In this document: positions 32,589 to 41,846 of the stretch, piece by piece
Numbering within the stretch: position 1 is the first letter of the stretch
Layout of the letters: each line of letters begins with the position of its first letter
Origin: JAAYCI01 sp031549285
Lineage (GTDB): Bacteria > Bacillota > Clostridia > Oscillospirales > Ruminococcaceae
NCBI GenBank assembly: GCA_031549285.1
Contig: JAVBPZ010000004.1
Span: 43,353-107,352, forward strand
Length of the DNA stretch: 64,000 bases
Direction of reading: 5' to 3'
The notes under the pieces: generated by a model
The model's database searches: none
Told to the model about the DNA's origin: nothing
Seen by the model: only the letters and a program-made list of their open reading frames with translations
Program-made: the position numbers and the translations under genes

Positions 32589-34721
32589 TCAGTCGTTTGC
32601 CAGCTGGTTGTACCACTTCACCGCCGACAGGTACGCGTCGCTAACCAGTTTTGCGCTCAGGCGTTTTTCCTCTGTGTACCGGGAGATTTCATCCCAGTTA
32701 GCATATTCGTAATTCACAAAGAACGGCAGCATGTCGGAATACGCGCCGGTTTTGGTCAACAGGGAATCCCGAATATCCTTTGCCACCGGAATTTCGCCCA
32801 GCATCTGCTCCTGGGTTTGCTCCAGCGCGATGTTTAAAAGAGAAAACATGCCCAGCAGGAACACGTGTTTTGGGTTGCGCGGCGGCCGGTAGAACGGCGC
32901 CAGGTTTTCGCCAAACTGTGCCCGGATGAGCGAAAGGCGCACCAGCTCCAGCGGTTTATCCGACGCAATGCCCCGCAGTGCCAGCATGGCAATCCATTTT
33001 TTCAGGCTGTCCTCGCCCAGGTATGCCACCGCCATTTCGATGGAGGAAACCTGGTTGCGCAGGCCAATAGCGGCAGAATTTAGCAGGCGCAGCAGCTTAT
33101 AGGAAAGCGCGACATCGGCGGAAATGATGGCGCTGATCTCCTGGAAATCGACATAATCATCGGCGCAGGTCATCTTTAAAAGGCGCAGATAGTTGGCCTT
33201 CATGGGGTCAATATCTTTGGTTTTTTTCACCACCGGCGGGGCCTGGTCAAAGAAATATCCCTCAAACAGTTTAAAGCCCCGGCCGCTGGCGGCCTCCAGC
33301 GCTTTGGCGGAGTTTATGCCGGCGGCAATAAACTTTTTGTCGGCATGGCGGGCAATGAACGCGCGTTGCTCGGAAGGATCCAGGCTGCCGGGCATAAACT
33401 TACAGTAAGAAACCAGATCCAGCAGGTTTGCCGGCACGTCCGCTGTGTGAATGCCCACCAGCGCCAGCATATATCCGGCGCCGCGCAGGGATTTGTACAG
33501 CGTCAACTGCTTTGCGGACAGAGTATCCGGCAGGGTGATCTGAATGATAAACTTGCCTTTTGGCAGGTTCTTCAGCACCGTGTCGCTCAGCAGTTGGTTC
33601 GAAAACGGGATGAAATACAGCGAACTGTTCTGAATATCCCCGAGACCCAGGGCGTCCATGGTGCGGTCCAGGTCGGTCAGGTTTACGGTGCCGTCTTCGC
33701 CAGCGTCCTCGTTGCCGCGGTCCACCAGCTCATAGCCGTAGGTCAGGCCGTTCGCCGTAAGGATCGGCTGGATATTGATATACAAATCTTTGAATTTTTT
33801 GGCAGTATCGTATCGGTCCTCGAACACCACCAGGCGGTTGCGCCCGGCGCTTTTGGCCTGGTACAGCGCGATATCGGCCTTTCGCAGCAGGTCCGAGACG
33901 GTGCTGCCGTGGGTGGGGAAAAAGGCGGCCCCCATGCTGATAGTACAGGACAGCTCTATATTGGGCATGGTATAGGCCAGCAGCGCGCCCTGCAGCAGCT
34001 CGGTGTAGTACTTGATATACTCCTGCGGAGAAGAAAGGCGGCCGGCTTTTTCCGCATAAAACAGCACAAACTCGTCCCCGCCCAGGCGGTACAGGTGGCC
34101 GGTGAACGCCGGATCCTGGGAAAAATGTTCAGTCAGGCGTTTCAGCAGCACGTCGCCGGTGTTGTGGCCATAGGTGTCGTTTACACCCTTGAAATTATCC
34201 AGGTCGAAGATAGATACGATGCCGCAGGTTTTGCCTATTTCGATTTCTTCCTGAATTTCTTCAAAGCTCTCGCGGAACTTTTGCCGGTTGGGCACGCCGG
34301 TCAGATGGTCAATATACGCCAGATTGTACAGCTTTTCCCGTGCCTTGTGTTCCGCATCCATGTTGCGCAGGTAAAACGCGGCGGCGGTTTTGCCGTCCAG
34401 CCACTGCACCGGGTGGGTGGTCACGGAAAATATCTGGCCCTCGGTACTTTTGGTTTCAAATGTGACCGGCTCCTGCGGCAGCTTGCCGTCACCATTGCCC
34501 AGCGGGCACACATTGCACATGCCGTTAAAATGCTGCGCATACCCATCCATGCAGGTGTCACTGTTACGCTCCTGCCCGTGCAGGCGTTTTTGCGCGGCGC
34601 TGTTCATAAACAGCACCCGGCAGTTTTTGGGCTGTACCACAAGAATGTCGGTGTCCGGAACGTTCAGGACACCGGCAAGTGTTGTTTCTGCCTGCTCATT
34701 ATTTCGTTTGTTGAATGCCAT
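32589..34721 (-). CDS. PAS-GGDEF-degenerate EAL-HDOD signalling protein
   Basis: 710 residues, apparently soluble. Residues 15-125: PAS domain with a Cys cluster (C57, C69, C72 in GMCNVCPLG). 130-300: GGDEF domain with intact YRLGGDEFVLFY (214-218) and no RxxD inhibitory site at the expected place, so probably an active diguanylate cyclase without product inhibition. About 310-500: EAL-like region lacking the catalytic ExL motif (the frame has YGYELVDRG instead). About 505-700: HDOD domain (LLKMTCADDYVDFQEISAIISADVALSYKLLRLLNSA). The EAL-HDOD half matches YuxH-type proteins; fusing it to PAS-GGDEF is unusual. Confidence 0.85.
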   Translation of the reverse strand: MAFNKRNNEQAETTLAGVLNVPDTDILVVQPKNCRVLFMNSAAQKRLHGQERNSDTCMDGYAQHFNGMCNVCPLGNGDGKLPQEPVTFETKSTEGQIFSVTTHPVQWLDGKTAAAFYLRNMDAEHKAREKLYNLAYIDHLTGVPNRQKFRESFEEIQEEIEIGKTCGIVSIFDLDNFKGVNDTYGHNTGDVLLKRLTEHFSQDPAFTGHLYRLGGDEFVLFYAEKAGRLSSPQEYIKYYTELLQGALLAYTMPNIELSCTISMGAAFFPTHGSTVSDLLRKADIALYQAKSAGRNRLVVFEDRYDTAKKFKDLYINIQPILTANGLTYGYELVDRGNEDAGEDGTVNLTDLDRTMDALGLGDIQNSSLYFIPFSNQLLSDTVLKNLPKGKFIIQITLPDTLSAKQLTLYKSLRGAGYMLALVGIHTADVPANLLDLVSYCKFMPGSLDPSEQRAFIARHADKKFIAAGINSAKALEAASGRGFKLFEGYFFDQAPPVVKKTKDIDPMKANYLRLLKMTCADDYVDFQEISAIISADVALSYKLLRLLNSAAIGLRNQVSSIEMAVAYLGEDSLKKWIAMLALRGIASDKPLELVRLSLIRAQFGENLAPFYRPPRNPKHVFLLGMFSLLNIALEQTQEQMLGEIPVAKDIRDSLLTKTGAYSDMLPFFVNYEYANWDEISRYTEEKRLSAKLVSDAYLSAVKWYNQLAND

Positions 34722-34986
34722 GTCGTTACCCTACCGCATTGTTTTTTTGCTGAAACCGAGCACGCGTCAAAAAACAGGGAAAAGGAAACCGCCAGACAGG
34801 CCGGAAGAATGCTCCCCAGTATTATACAGCCAAATAGCTCGTTTGGGAACATTTTTTTCAAATCTTGCGATAATCTGGCGACAAGCCGGCGGCAAAGACA
34901 AAATAACGGCAGGGCACAGAAGGCCCCACCGTGAAAAACAGTGCAATGGTTTGGGGCGCAAAAATGGGCGACACCGCGACAGGCGG

Positions 34987-35619
34987 CTATAGCCCCAGAT
35001 ACCCGTAGCTGTTTACAATGGCGTCCAGTTTTTGGTGTGTGGCGCACATGGTGCATTCCTCCGGCAGATAGGTCAGGTAGCTGGGGATATCCTCGGCGGT
35101 AAAGATGGTATCGATGTGGATGCCGTGGCTTTCCGGAATGGCGCTGAACACCGCACACACGCCGGCCAGGCGGCCGCCGTAATAGTTCAGGCAGTCCATG
35201 GTACGCACAATGGTTTTGCCGGTAGAAACCGAGGACAGCAGCAATACTACGTTTTGGCCGTACACCATGCCCTGGGTATTTTCGCGGAAAATCATTTGAT
35301 TGTTGGCGTTCATTTCCGGCGTCAGCACGCAGACATCCACGCCGCTGTTCATGTCCGTATAGCTGGCCTGCGCCAGTTCTTCCGCCATAAACGCGCCCAG
35401 CATGTTGGTGCCCTCCAGGCAGATGATGGTGTCCACCTGGGTGTTTGCGTACTGTCCCGCCAGCAGCGCACCGGCACGTTTGGCCATTTTCTGGTGGGTT
35501 TTTATCTGGGTAAGGTCCACGTAATAATTGATGTGCGAATGGTTGGTGGCAAAATGGCCCGGAGCCACGTGGATGGCGACGCCGCGGTCTGCTTTGGCAT
35601 AAATCTTTTTGTATTCCAT
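34987..35619 (-). CDS. Phosphoribosyltransferase, orotate PRTase-like
   Basis: 210 residues. The PRPP loop region NVVLLLSSVSTGKTIVRTMDCLNYY (about 116-140) and the upstream IICLEGTNMLGAFMAEELA resemble the orotate phosphoribosyltransferase group, although the acidic pair usual before the TG loop (VDDVxTTG) is replaced by SSVSTG. A conserved C-terminal part (CTMCATHQKLDAIVNSYGYLGL) is family-specific. Likely a nucleotide salvage or regulatory PRTase; pyrimidine synthesis role is not shown because no other pyr gene is near. ATG 35619 has GGGAG nine nt upstream. Confidence 0.7.
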   Translation of the reverse strand: MEYKKIYAKADRGVAIHVAPGHFATNHSHINYYVDLTQIKTHQKMAKRAGALLAGQYANTQVDTIICLEGTNMLGAFMAEELAQASYTDMNSGVDVCVLTPEMNANNQMIFRENTQGMVYGQNVVLLLSSVSTGKTIVRTMDCLNYYGGRLAGVCAVFSAIPESHGIHIDTIFTAEDIPSYLTYLPEECTMCATHQKLDAIVNSYGYLGL

Positions 35620-35880
35620 CTTGCATCTCCCTTTCTTTCCTTGCACGGTGGCGGACGGGTACAGTACGAAAGGTGACGGGCAGGCTGGCCGGAAACATGG
35701 AAAATAGATGGTGGTAAACCATTGCGGTAAGGCGGGCCCGCCATCCTGTATCCTACTAAAATAGTAGCACGCCTTACCGGGAAAATCAATGAAGTTATCG
35801 TAAATTTTTGCAGTCTGGCTGCGGGAAGGAAACTGGTGAAAAGACGCTAAAAGGGAACACCGTTACACGGTGGCTATGCA

Positions 35881-35914
35881 AAAACAAAAAACAGCGCCCG
35901 GTGAAGGCGCCGCT
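35881..35914 (-). terminator. Terminator after malic enzyme gene
   Basis: Minus-strand AGCGGCGCC..GGGCGCT stem followed by GTTTTTTGTTTTT, about 20 nt past the stop. Confidence 0.75.
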
Positions 35915-35929
35915 TTATATTGCTGTGTT

Positions 35930-37102
35930 TTAGATGCGCGCCACGCCGCTTTTGCGGGCGGCCTCGGCCACGGCTTTTGCCACCGCCGGGCCCACGGATT
36001 TGTCCAGGGCGCTGGGAATGATAAACTCCGGGTTCATCTCGGCGGCCGGCACACAGTCGGCAATCGCCTTTGCGGCGGCAATCTTCATTTCGTCGTTGAT
36101 ATCGCTGGCACGCACGTCCAGCGCGCCGCGGAAGATGCCCGGGAACGCCAGCACGTTGTTTATCTGGTTTGCAAAGTCGCTGCGGCCGGTGCCCACAATA
36201 GACGCGCCGGCTTCCTTTGCCAGGTCGGGCATGATCTCCGGCACCGGGTTCGACATGGCGAAGATGATGGGATCCGGCGCCATGGCCTTCACCATTTCGG
36301 GGGTGACGCAGCCAGGCGCGGACACGCCAATGAACACGTCTGCGCCCGCCAGCACCTCTGCCAGTGTGCCTTTTTTGCCTTTTTTGTTGGTGATTTCGGC
36401 CATCTCGGCCTTTTCAGCGTTCAGGCCGTCGCGGCCCTTATAAATGGCGCCCTGGCGGTCGCACAGCACCACGTCGTCCAGGCCCATGGCAATCAGCAGT
36501 TTGATGATGGCAATGCCGGCGGCGCCCGCACCGCTGGTAACCACCGAGATATCGGCCAGGCTGCGGCCGGTCAGCTTCAGCGCGTTCAGCATGGCAGCCA
36601 GCGTAACCACGGCGGTGCCGTGCTGGTCGTCGTGGAAGATGGGAATGTCGCAGCAGGCTTTCAGCTTGCGCTCTATTTCAAAGCAGCGCGGGGCCGAGAT
36701 ATCCTCCAGGTTAACCCCGCCAAAGGAACCCGCCAGCAGGCGCACGGTGTTCACAATATCGTCCACGTCCTTGCTGCGCACGCACAAGGGGAACGCGTCC
36801 ACGTCGCCAAACGCTTTGAACAAAACACACTTGCCCTCCATAACCGGCATGCCGGCCTCCGGGCCGATGTCGCCCAGGCCCAAGACGGCGGTACCGTCGG
36901 TAACCACCGCCACCAGGTTGTTCCGGCGGGTCAGCTCATAGCTTTTGTCCACGTCTTTTTCTATTTCCAGGCACGGCTCGGCCACACCGGGGGTATAGGC
37001 CAGGGACAAATCCTCGCGCGTTTCCAGCGGTACCCGGCTGATCAGTTCAATCTTCCCGTTCCATTCGTAATGTTTTTTCAGCGATTCAGCAGCGTAATCC
37101 AT
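35930..37102 (-). CDS. NAD-dependent malic enzyme
   Basis: 390 residues, the short bacterial form without a phosphotransacetylase domain. Oxidative decarboxylation of malate to pyruvate and CO2. Visible: SLAYTPGVAEPCLEIEKD, GLGDIGPEAGMPVMEGKCVLFK, metal/substrate part HDDQHGTAVVTLAAMLNALKLTG, NAD loop VVTSGAGAAGIAIIKLL and IFAMSNPVPEIMPDLAKEAGASIVGTGRSDFANQINNVLAFPGIFRGALD. ATG 37102 with AAAGGATG upstream. 60 nt downstream of ldh, probably one transcript. Confidence 0.95.
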   Translation of the reverse strand: MDYAAESLKKHYEWNGKIELISRVPLETREDLSLAYTPGVAEPCLEIEKDVDKSYELTRRNNLVAVVTDGTAVLGLGDIGPEAGMPVMEGKCVLFKAFGDVDAFPLCVRSKDVDDIVNTVRLLAGSFGGVNLEDISAPRCFEIERKLKACCDIPIFHDDQHGTAVVTLAAMLNALKLTGRSLADISVVTSGAGAAGIAIIKLLIAMGLDDVVLCDRQGAIYKGRDGLNAEKAEMAEITNKKGKKGTLAEVLAGADVFIGVSAPGCVTPEMVKAMAPDPIIFAMSNPVPEIMPDLAKEAGASIVGTGRSDFANQINNVLAFPGIFRGALDVRASDINDEMKIAAAKAIADCVPAAEMNPEFIIPSALDKSVGPAVAKAVAEAARKSGVARI

Positions 37103-37162
37103 GATATATACATCCTTTCTAATATAGGCGGAAAATAATATTCATTTTCGACAATGGAACTA

Positions 37163-38119
37163 TCAAATATCCAGCGAGTGAATAGTTTCCTTCAAAACAT
37201 TGGCGCTGGCAATCAGCTTTTGCTCTTCATCGGGGGTCAGCGGCGGGGTGATGGAATACTGCAGCCCGCCGGAATTTACCACAAACGGAATGGACAGGCA
37301 CACGTCCTCTATGCCATATTCCCCGTGCAGCATGCCGGATACCGTCAGGATGGAGTTGGCGTCCCGCAGCACGCACTCGCAGATGCGCCGCACCGACAGG
37401 GCAATGGCGTAGTAGGTGGCGCCCTTGGAGGCGATTACCTTGGCCCCGGCGGTGCGCACGTCGTCCTCAATGTCATGCAGCTCGCTCTTGCCGCAGGTGT
37501 TGTGCTGGCTGCATACCTCGCTGCAATACTGGTTCATGTTCAGCCCGCCAATGTTTGCCAGTGACCAGGGAATTACCGAGCTATCGCCGTGTTCGCCCAG
37601 CACAAAGGCATGCACGTTTTTGGGGTTCAGATCCACATGCTCCGCCAGACGCTGGCGCAGGCGGGTAGAGTCCAGCATGGTGCCGGAACCAAACACCTGT
37701 TTTTCCGACAAACCGCAGGACTTTAGAATGGCATAGGTCATGACATCCACCGGGTTGCTGATGACAATGTACACAGCGTTCGGCGCATATTTTACCACTT
37801 GGGGGATGGCGCTTTTCACGATATTCACATTGGTCTGGGCCAGGTCGATGCGGGTCTGGCCGGGTTTGCGGGCAATGCCCACCGTCACTATAACGATATT
37901 GGCCCCGCGCGCGCACTCATAGTCGCCGGCATAAATGTTTACCGGCGGGCAAAACGCAGTGCCCTGGATGATATCCATCGCTTCCCCGAGCGCCTTTTCC
38001 CGGTTGATATCAATCATCACAATCTCTGATGCCATGCCCTCTACGGTTAAGGTATAGGCGATGGTGGCGCCCACGTTCCCGGCACCCAAAATAGCAATTT
38101 TTACTCCCTTGTTCTCCAT
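37163..38119 (-). CDS. ldh: L-lactate dehydrogenase
   Basis: 318 residues. Reduces pyruvate to L-lactate with NADH. NAD loop KIAILGAGNVGATIAYTL, Asp for NAD in VMIDINREKA, substrate loop GIARKPGQTRIDL (Gln favours pyruvate over malate), NPVDVMTY and catalytic His in VLGEHGDSSV. ATG 38119 is supported by GAAGGGG. A promoter lies 28 nt upstream; malic enzyme follows. Lactate is thus a likely fermentation product. Confidence 0.95.
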   Translation of the reverse strand: MENKGVKIAILGAGNVGATIAYTLTVEGMASEIVMIDINREKALGEAMDIIQGTAFCPPVNIYAGDYECARGANIVIVTVGIARKPGQTRIDLAQTNVNIVKSAIPQVVKYAPNAVYIVISNPVDVMTYAILKSCGLSEKQVFGSGTMLDSTRLRQRLAEHVDLNPKNVHAFVLGEHGDSSVIPWSLANIGGLNMNQYCSEVCSQHNTCGKSELHDIEDDVRTAGAKVIASKGATYYAIALSVRRICECVLRDANSILTVSGMLHGEYGIEDVCLSIPFVVNSGGLQYSITPPLTPDEEQKLIASANVLKETIHSLDI

Positions 38120-38146
38120 ACATACCCCTTCTTTTCGCAAACGATT

Positions 38147-38176
38147 TCTATACAAACACAAACCCCCGTGGAGCAA
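38147..38176 (-). promoter_or_regulatory. Promoter of ldh
   Basis: Minus-strand TTGCTC (38171-38176), 18 nt, TATAGA (38147-38152). Reasonable match close to the start codon. Confidence 0.5.
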
Positions 38177-38707
38177 CCGCTGATGAAAGAGAGCTTCGCG
38201 TTGAGTATGCTTTGTCCGGCTGATGTGGCGTGGTGCCGTGGGTTCGGCCACAGTGTAAAATACATTTAATCAGTTATTTATGGTACTACGCTGCCGCCGC
38301 AAAAGCAAGGCAAAATGGTGGAGGGAACAAACTTTTGGCTGTATAGACAAAAAAGTGGGCAGGCGGGGCGTGAAAAGCAGTATGTTTGCGCTTTTGTTTG
38401 CCCGGCGGAGGGAAAAATAAGGCAGCTGATTTTGCCCATGCGGGTGCGGCGGTAGGAGAGGACATGTGACAAAAAGACATATGTGGAAAGACCTATAAGC
38501 GATTTTCCAGCACAGGGTTTTCCAGCACAGGGAAATTGCCCACAACAAAGTATAGAAGAACAAAGTACGGAATAACAAATCTATCTATCCGGGCGATGGA
38601 TGCGAAGAGGATGTGTTGGCGAACGCTATGGGTATAGTGAGCTGGCGTGCCGCAGGGGATTTTGCAACAAAAGGCACAAGTGACACAGCGGGCGAGTAAA
38701 GTATTAA
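38177..38707. other. Gene-free stretch between ldh promoter and MFS terminator
   Basis: About 530 nt in which no frame shows a ribosome site plus recognisable protein sequence. Direct repeats TTTTCCAGCACAGGG (38501 and 38516, 15 nt apart) are the only local repetition noticed. Nothing else was seen. Confidence 0.4.
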
Positions 38708-38749
38708 GAAATAAAACGCAAGCGCACCGGTGGGTTTACGCCGGTGCGC
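38708..38749 (-). terminator. Terminator after MFS exporter gene
   Basis: Minus-strand stem GCGCACCGG/CCGGTGCGC (38722-38730 with 38741-38749) followed by TTGCGTTTTATTTC. Confidence 0.75.
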
Positions 38750-38804
38750 CTGATCATTCGTAAAAGTAGTGCCGGATATGGCGGGCCGCATCGCCGTTCG
38801 GCGG

Positions 38805-40472
38805 TTACCGGCCGCCGGCTGCCTTTTTGTCCCGTGGCAGGCCAAGCAGGGCCATCAGCACCGCGGCCACGGCAATGCCCCCCATAACCAGTGCCAGGTG
38901 CGCCATGGAACTGTTCAGCGCGCCGGTTAGGGTTGTCTGCAGGCTGCTGGCCTGTGTGCTGTCGGCCAGGTTTAGCGCCGGGGCCGCTGCGCGCATTTTA
39001 TCCACGGCGCCCGCCAGCAGCTGGCTTAGCTGCTGGCGGCTGTAGCCGCCAAACTGTGCAGGGTAATCCTGTGCCAGCGCGGTGGTCACCTGCGAACGGA
39101 TACCGCCCAGCAGCAGCGAACCGGTGATGGCGGTGCCCAGGGAAGAGGCCAGGTTGTTGGCGGTGGTCAAGGTACCGGAGCCCTGGTTTGCCAGCCCCGG
39201 CGGCACACTGGACAGCGCCAGCGTGTTGGCCGGGCTCATGATGCACCCCATGCCCAGGCCCAGCAGCGCCACCGCCGGCAGCAGCGTCAGCCCGCTGATG
39301 GTCGTGCTGTTCGCGAAAATGAGCCACATAACCAGCGTACCGGCCAGCACAAACAATGTTCCACAGGTGATAATGGTCTTTTTGCTGAGGCGCCGGGTCA
39401 AGCGTACTATGGAAAGCGCCGCCAACAGCAGCAGCGCCGGCAGGGGCAACAGGCTAAGGCCGGTGGCCAGCGCAGAATACCCCAGCACGTTTTGCAGGTA
39501 CACCGGCACCGCAAACAAAATGCCGGTAATGGTCAGCTGGGCCAGCAGTTTTGTCAGCAGTACGGTATCGAACCGGCGGTTTTTAAACAGCGAAACGTCC
39601 ACCAGCGCCGGCCGCCCGGTGCGCTTTGCACGCAGCAGCCACCACACCAGGGCGCCGCACAGCAGCAGCCCCGCCGCCAGCAGCAGCGCGGCGGGGGACA
39701 CGGCATTCAGTGTGATACTCCCCAGCACAAACGGACGCAGCGCCACCCCCCAGCCATAGGTTTTGGCCAGCAGCGCCCCCACAATAATGCAGGACAGGCC
39801 CACCACCGACAGCAACGCCCCCACGATATCGAACCGGGCGTTTTTGTTTGCGGCAGCTGCGGGAATTTTTCGCAACAGGCGCACCCGCAGCAAAATAAGC
39901 AATGCCACCAGCAGCTCCAGCGCGAACACAAGCCGCCAGGACAGATAGGTGGTAACGGCACCGGCCAGGATGGGGGAAAGCGCCATGGTGGCGGAGGAAA
40001 CAGCGCTGAACGCCGCCAGTGCCGCCGTGCGCTGGGGCCCGGGGTACGCGATGCTAAGCAGCGAAAGCGCGGTGGGCATCATAATGCTGGCGGCAACACC
40101 CTGTATCAGTGACATGCCCACCAGCAGCATGGCGCCGTTCTGCGCGGCGGCTACCACCAGCGCGCCGCAGGCATACAGTATAACCCCCACCGGGAAAATG
40201 CGTTTTGCGCCAAAGCGGTCGGCCAGCTTTGCGGCGGGCAGCATGCACACCGCGGTAACCAGCGCATACAACGACAGCACCGCCTGAATGGTGGAAACGC
40301 TGGTGTCCAGGTCCTGCACCAAGGCCGAAATAGAAACATTCACGCTGGTGCCGTTCAGCACCATCAGTACCGGAACCATGCCCAGCACCGACAACACCGC
40401 CCATTTTCCTTTTTGCGGAACAGGCGCGGTGTTCGCACCGGGGGTTGCCGGCGTGTTTTCTGCTATGTTCAA
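38805..40472 (-). CDS. MFS drug exporter, DHA2 (EmrB/QacA) family
   Basis: 555 residues with about 14 helices. Proton-driven efflux of drugs or metabolites. Signatures: VLNGTSVNVSISALVQDLDTSVSTIQAVLSLYALVTA (motif D1-like), KLADRFGAKRIFPVG (motif A) and ALELLVALLILLRVRLLRK (motif C region after SWRLVFALE). The start is TTG at 40472, preceded by AAAGGTGG at good spacing; no ATG is nearby in frame. C-terminal 75 residues contain a long periplasmic-type loop (AGAVDKMRAAAPALN) and a last helix. Substrate unknown. Confidence 0.9.
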   Translation of the reverse strand: MNIAENTPATPGANTAPVPQKGKWAVLSVLGMVPVLMVLNGTSVNVSISALVQDLDTSVSTIQAVLSLYALVTAVCMLPAAKLADRFGAKRIFPVGVILYACGALVVAAAQNGAMLLVGMSLIQGVAASIMMPTALSLLSIAYPGPQRTAALAAFSAVSSATMALSPILAGAVTTYLSWRLVFALELLVALLILLRVRLLRKIPAAAANKNARFDIVGALLSVVGLSCIIVGALLAKTYGWGVALRPFVLGSITLNAVSPAALLLAAGLLLCGALVWWLLRAKRTGRPALVDVSLFKNRRFDTVLLTKLLAQLTITGILFAVPVYLQNVLGYSALATGLSLLPLPALLLLAALSIVRLTRRLSKKTIITCGTLFVLAGTLVMWLIFANSTTISGLTLLPAVALLGLGMGCIMSPANTLALSSVPPGLANQGSGTLTTANNLASSLGTAITGSLLLGGIRSQVTTALAQDYPAQFGGYSRQQLSQLLAGAVDKMRAAAPALNLADSTQASSLQTTLTGALNSSMAHLALVMGGIAVAAVLMALLGLPRDKKAAGGR

Positions 40473-40656
40473 AGCGAACGACCACCTTTACCGGTAGAAT
40501 ATGGTTGCCTGTTGCAGGGAACAAAATAACACCGTACCGGCAACCGCTGGTAGTATACCAGATTTTCACAAAAATATCCGCGAAATATCTGCGAAAAGGA
40601 GCTATTTGTTTGGTATGGTGAAAAAGAAGCATTTGGCAGATGAAGAAAACCAAATA

Positions 40657-41265
40657 TCACACAGGATTTTTACCTTTTTCCGGGGAGCCTTTTTTGTTCA
40701 GCACCAGTGGTATCCCGCGCTGTTCTGCCCGGGCCTGGAACAGCGCCACCGCCTGGGCGGCCTTCTTTTTCCTGGCAACAGCATCGTCAGGCTTGCCGCC
40801 AGGCGGCAGGTCGGCGGCCAGTTGTTTCATTACGGCCTGCACGTCCGCCAGCGGCAACAGGTTCACCGCCAGGCAGAAAAAGCTTTTCCGCCGCCCGTCA
40901 TTATACTGGGCCAGCAGTTCTTGCAGCAAGCTCACCTTTTTCTCCAGTTCTTGGCGATATGCCTCCATGCCGCCGCTGCCCGCCCGGGCAAAATCAGCTT
41001 GCATGTTCCGGTGGGTGATGAAAGAATCCGTACGGTCGGCCTTCGCCAGCTTTTCACAGGGGTACTCGGCACACAGGAAACAATACTGCACCCCGCCGTG
41101 CCGCAGGCTGCAGCTGATAACGCCGCAGGTGGGATGCTTTTTTGAAAAGCCCTCGCCGCCGCAGCCGGGGCACCGGGAGGCACCGTCGGTGTGGTACCGG
41201 GGGCACAGGCCGCAGTTCAGCCCACAAAGCGAAAACAACGGGTATTCACGCCGGTAATCGTTCAT
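40657..41265 (-). CDS. DUF3795-family Cys-rich protein
   Basis: 202 residues. N-terminal domain with many cysteines: SLCGLNCGLCPRYHTDGASRCPGCGG, HPTCGVISCSLRHG, VQYCFLCAEYPC, a probable metal or Fe-S binding arrangement. The C-terminal half is helical and charged. DUF3795 proteins are common in Clostridia and methanogens; function is unknown. AAAGGAG stands 11 nt before ATG 41265. A TGGTATACT extended -10 box on the minus strand near 41360 is probably its promoter. Confidence 0.8.
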   Translation of the reverse strand: MNDYRREYPLFSLCGLNCGLCPRYHTDGASRCPGCGGEGFSKKHPTCGVISCSLRHGGVQYCFLCAEYPCEKLAKADRTDSFITHRNMQADFARAGSGGMEAYRQELEKKVSLLQELLAQYNDGRRKSFFCLAVNLLPLADVQAVMKQLAADLPPGGKPDDAVARKKKAAQAVALFQARAEQRGIPLVLNKKGSPEKGKNPV

Positions 41266-41417
41266 ATGCGGTGGCTCCTTTCTGGTGGTGGAAGGAAAAT
41301 ATTCGGGCCGTGCACTGCCAGCGGGGCAGCCGGAGAATCCAGTATTGCAGTACTTTCAAGTATAAAGGTAGTATACCACGTGGGCAAAGTTTTTTATAAG
41401 GGAAGTGCATGTTATGC

Positions 41418-41470
41418 TTGACAAATCCACTACTTGGTGATACTGTATAGTGGTAGTAAGTAATACTGCA
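41418..41470 (+). promoter_or_regulatory. Promoter and PadR-type operator of the ABC exporter operon
   Basis: TTGACA (41418-41423), 17 nt, TACTGT (41441-41446). Overlapping it are CCACTA (41428-41433) against TAGTGG (41448-41453) and several ATACT/AGTA half-sites to 41466, the style of PadR targets. Suggests repression by the PadR protein encoded next. Confidence 0.55.
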
Positions 41471-41504
41471 TACCAGTGACACAGAATAGCGGGAGGCGAG
41501 AAAA

Positions 41505-41846
41505 CTGGAAAACCTGACAGAAATGCTGAAAGGTGTGTTGGAGGGTTGCGTGCTGGAGATCATTTGCCGGGGCGAAACCTATGGGTATGAGATTACCCGG
41601 AGGCTGAACGCCCTGGGGTTTACAGATGTTGTGGAAGGAACGGTGTATACCATTCTGCTGCGGCTGGAAAAAAACAACCTGGTGAACATAGAAAAAAAAC
41701 CTTCGGAGATAGGCCCACCGCGCAAGTTTTACACCCTGAACGCCGCCGGGCAAGAGGAACTGCGCCGGTTTTGGGAAAAATGGGAGTTTGTCGGCTCAAA
41801 ACTAACTGAACTGAAGGAGCGTGAACAAGATGGCGGATGTGATTAA
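41505..41846 (+). CDS. PadR-family transcriptional regulator
   Basis: 113 residues if started at CTG 41505, 107 if at ATG 41523. GGGAGG (41491-41496) sits 8 nt before the CTG but 26 nt before the ATG, and the extra residues (ENLTE) match how PadR proteins of this group usually begin, so the CTG is favoured. Winged helix: VLEGCVLEIICRGETYGYEITRRLNALGFTDVVEGTVYTILLRLEKNNLV. Ligand-responsive repressor of the following exporter genes. Overlaps the DUF1048 gene by 17 nt. Confidence 0.9.
   Translation: MENLTEMLKGVLEGCVLEIICRGETYGYEITRRLNALGFTDVVEGTVYTILLRLEKNNLVNIEKKPSEIGPPRKFYTLNAAGQEELRRFWEKWEFVGSKLTELKEREQDGGCD

Noticed and set aside
33345..34934. 529-codon plus-strand frame opposite the GGDEF gene
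   Set aside because: No domain pattern; the opposite strand has clear PAS, GGDEF and HDOD domains.
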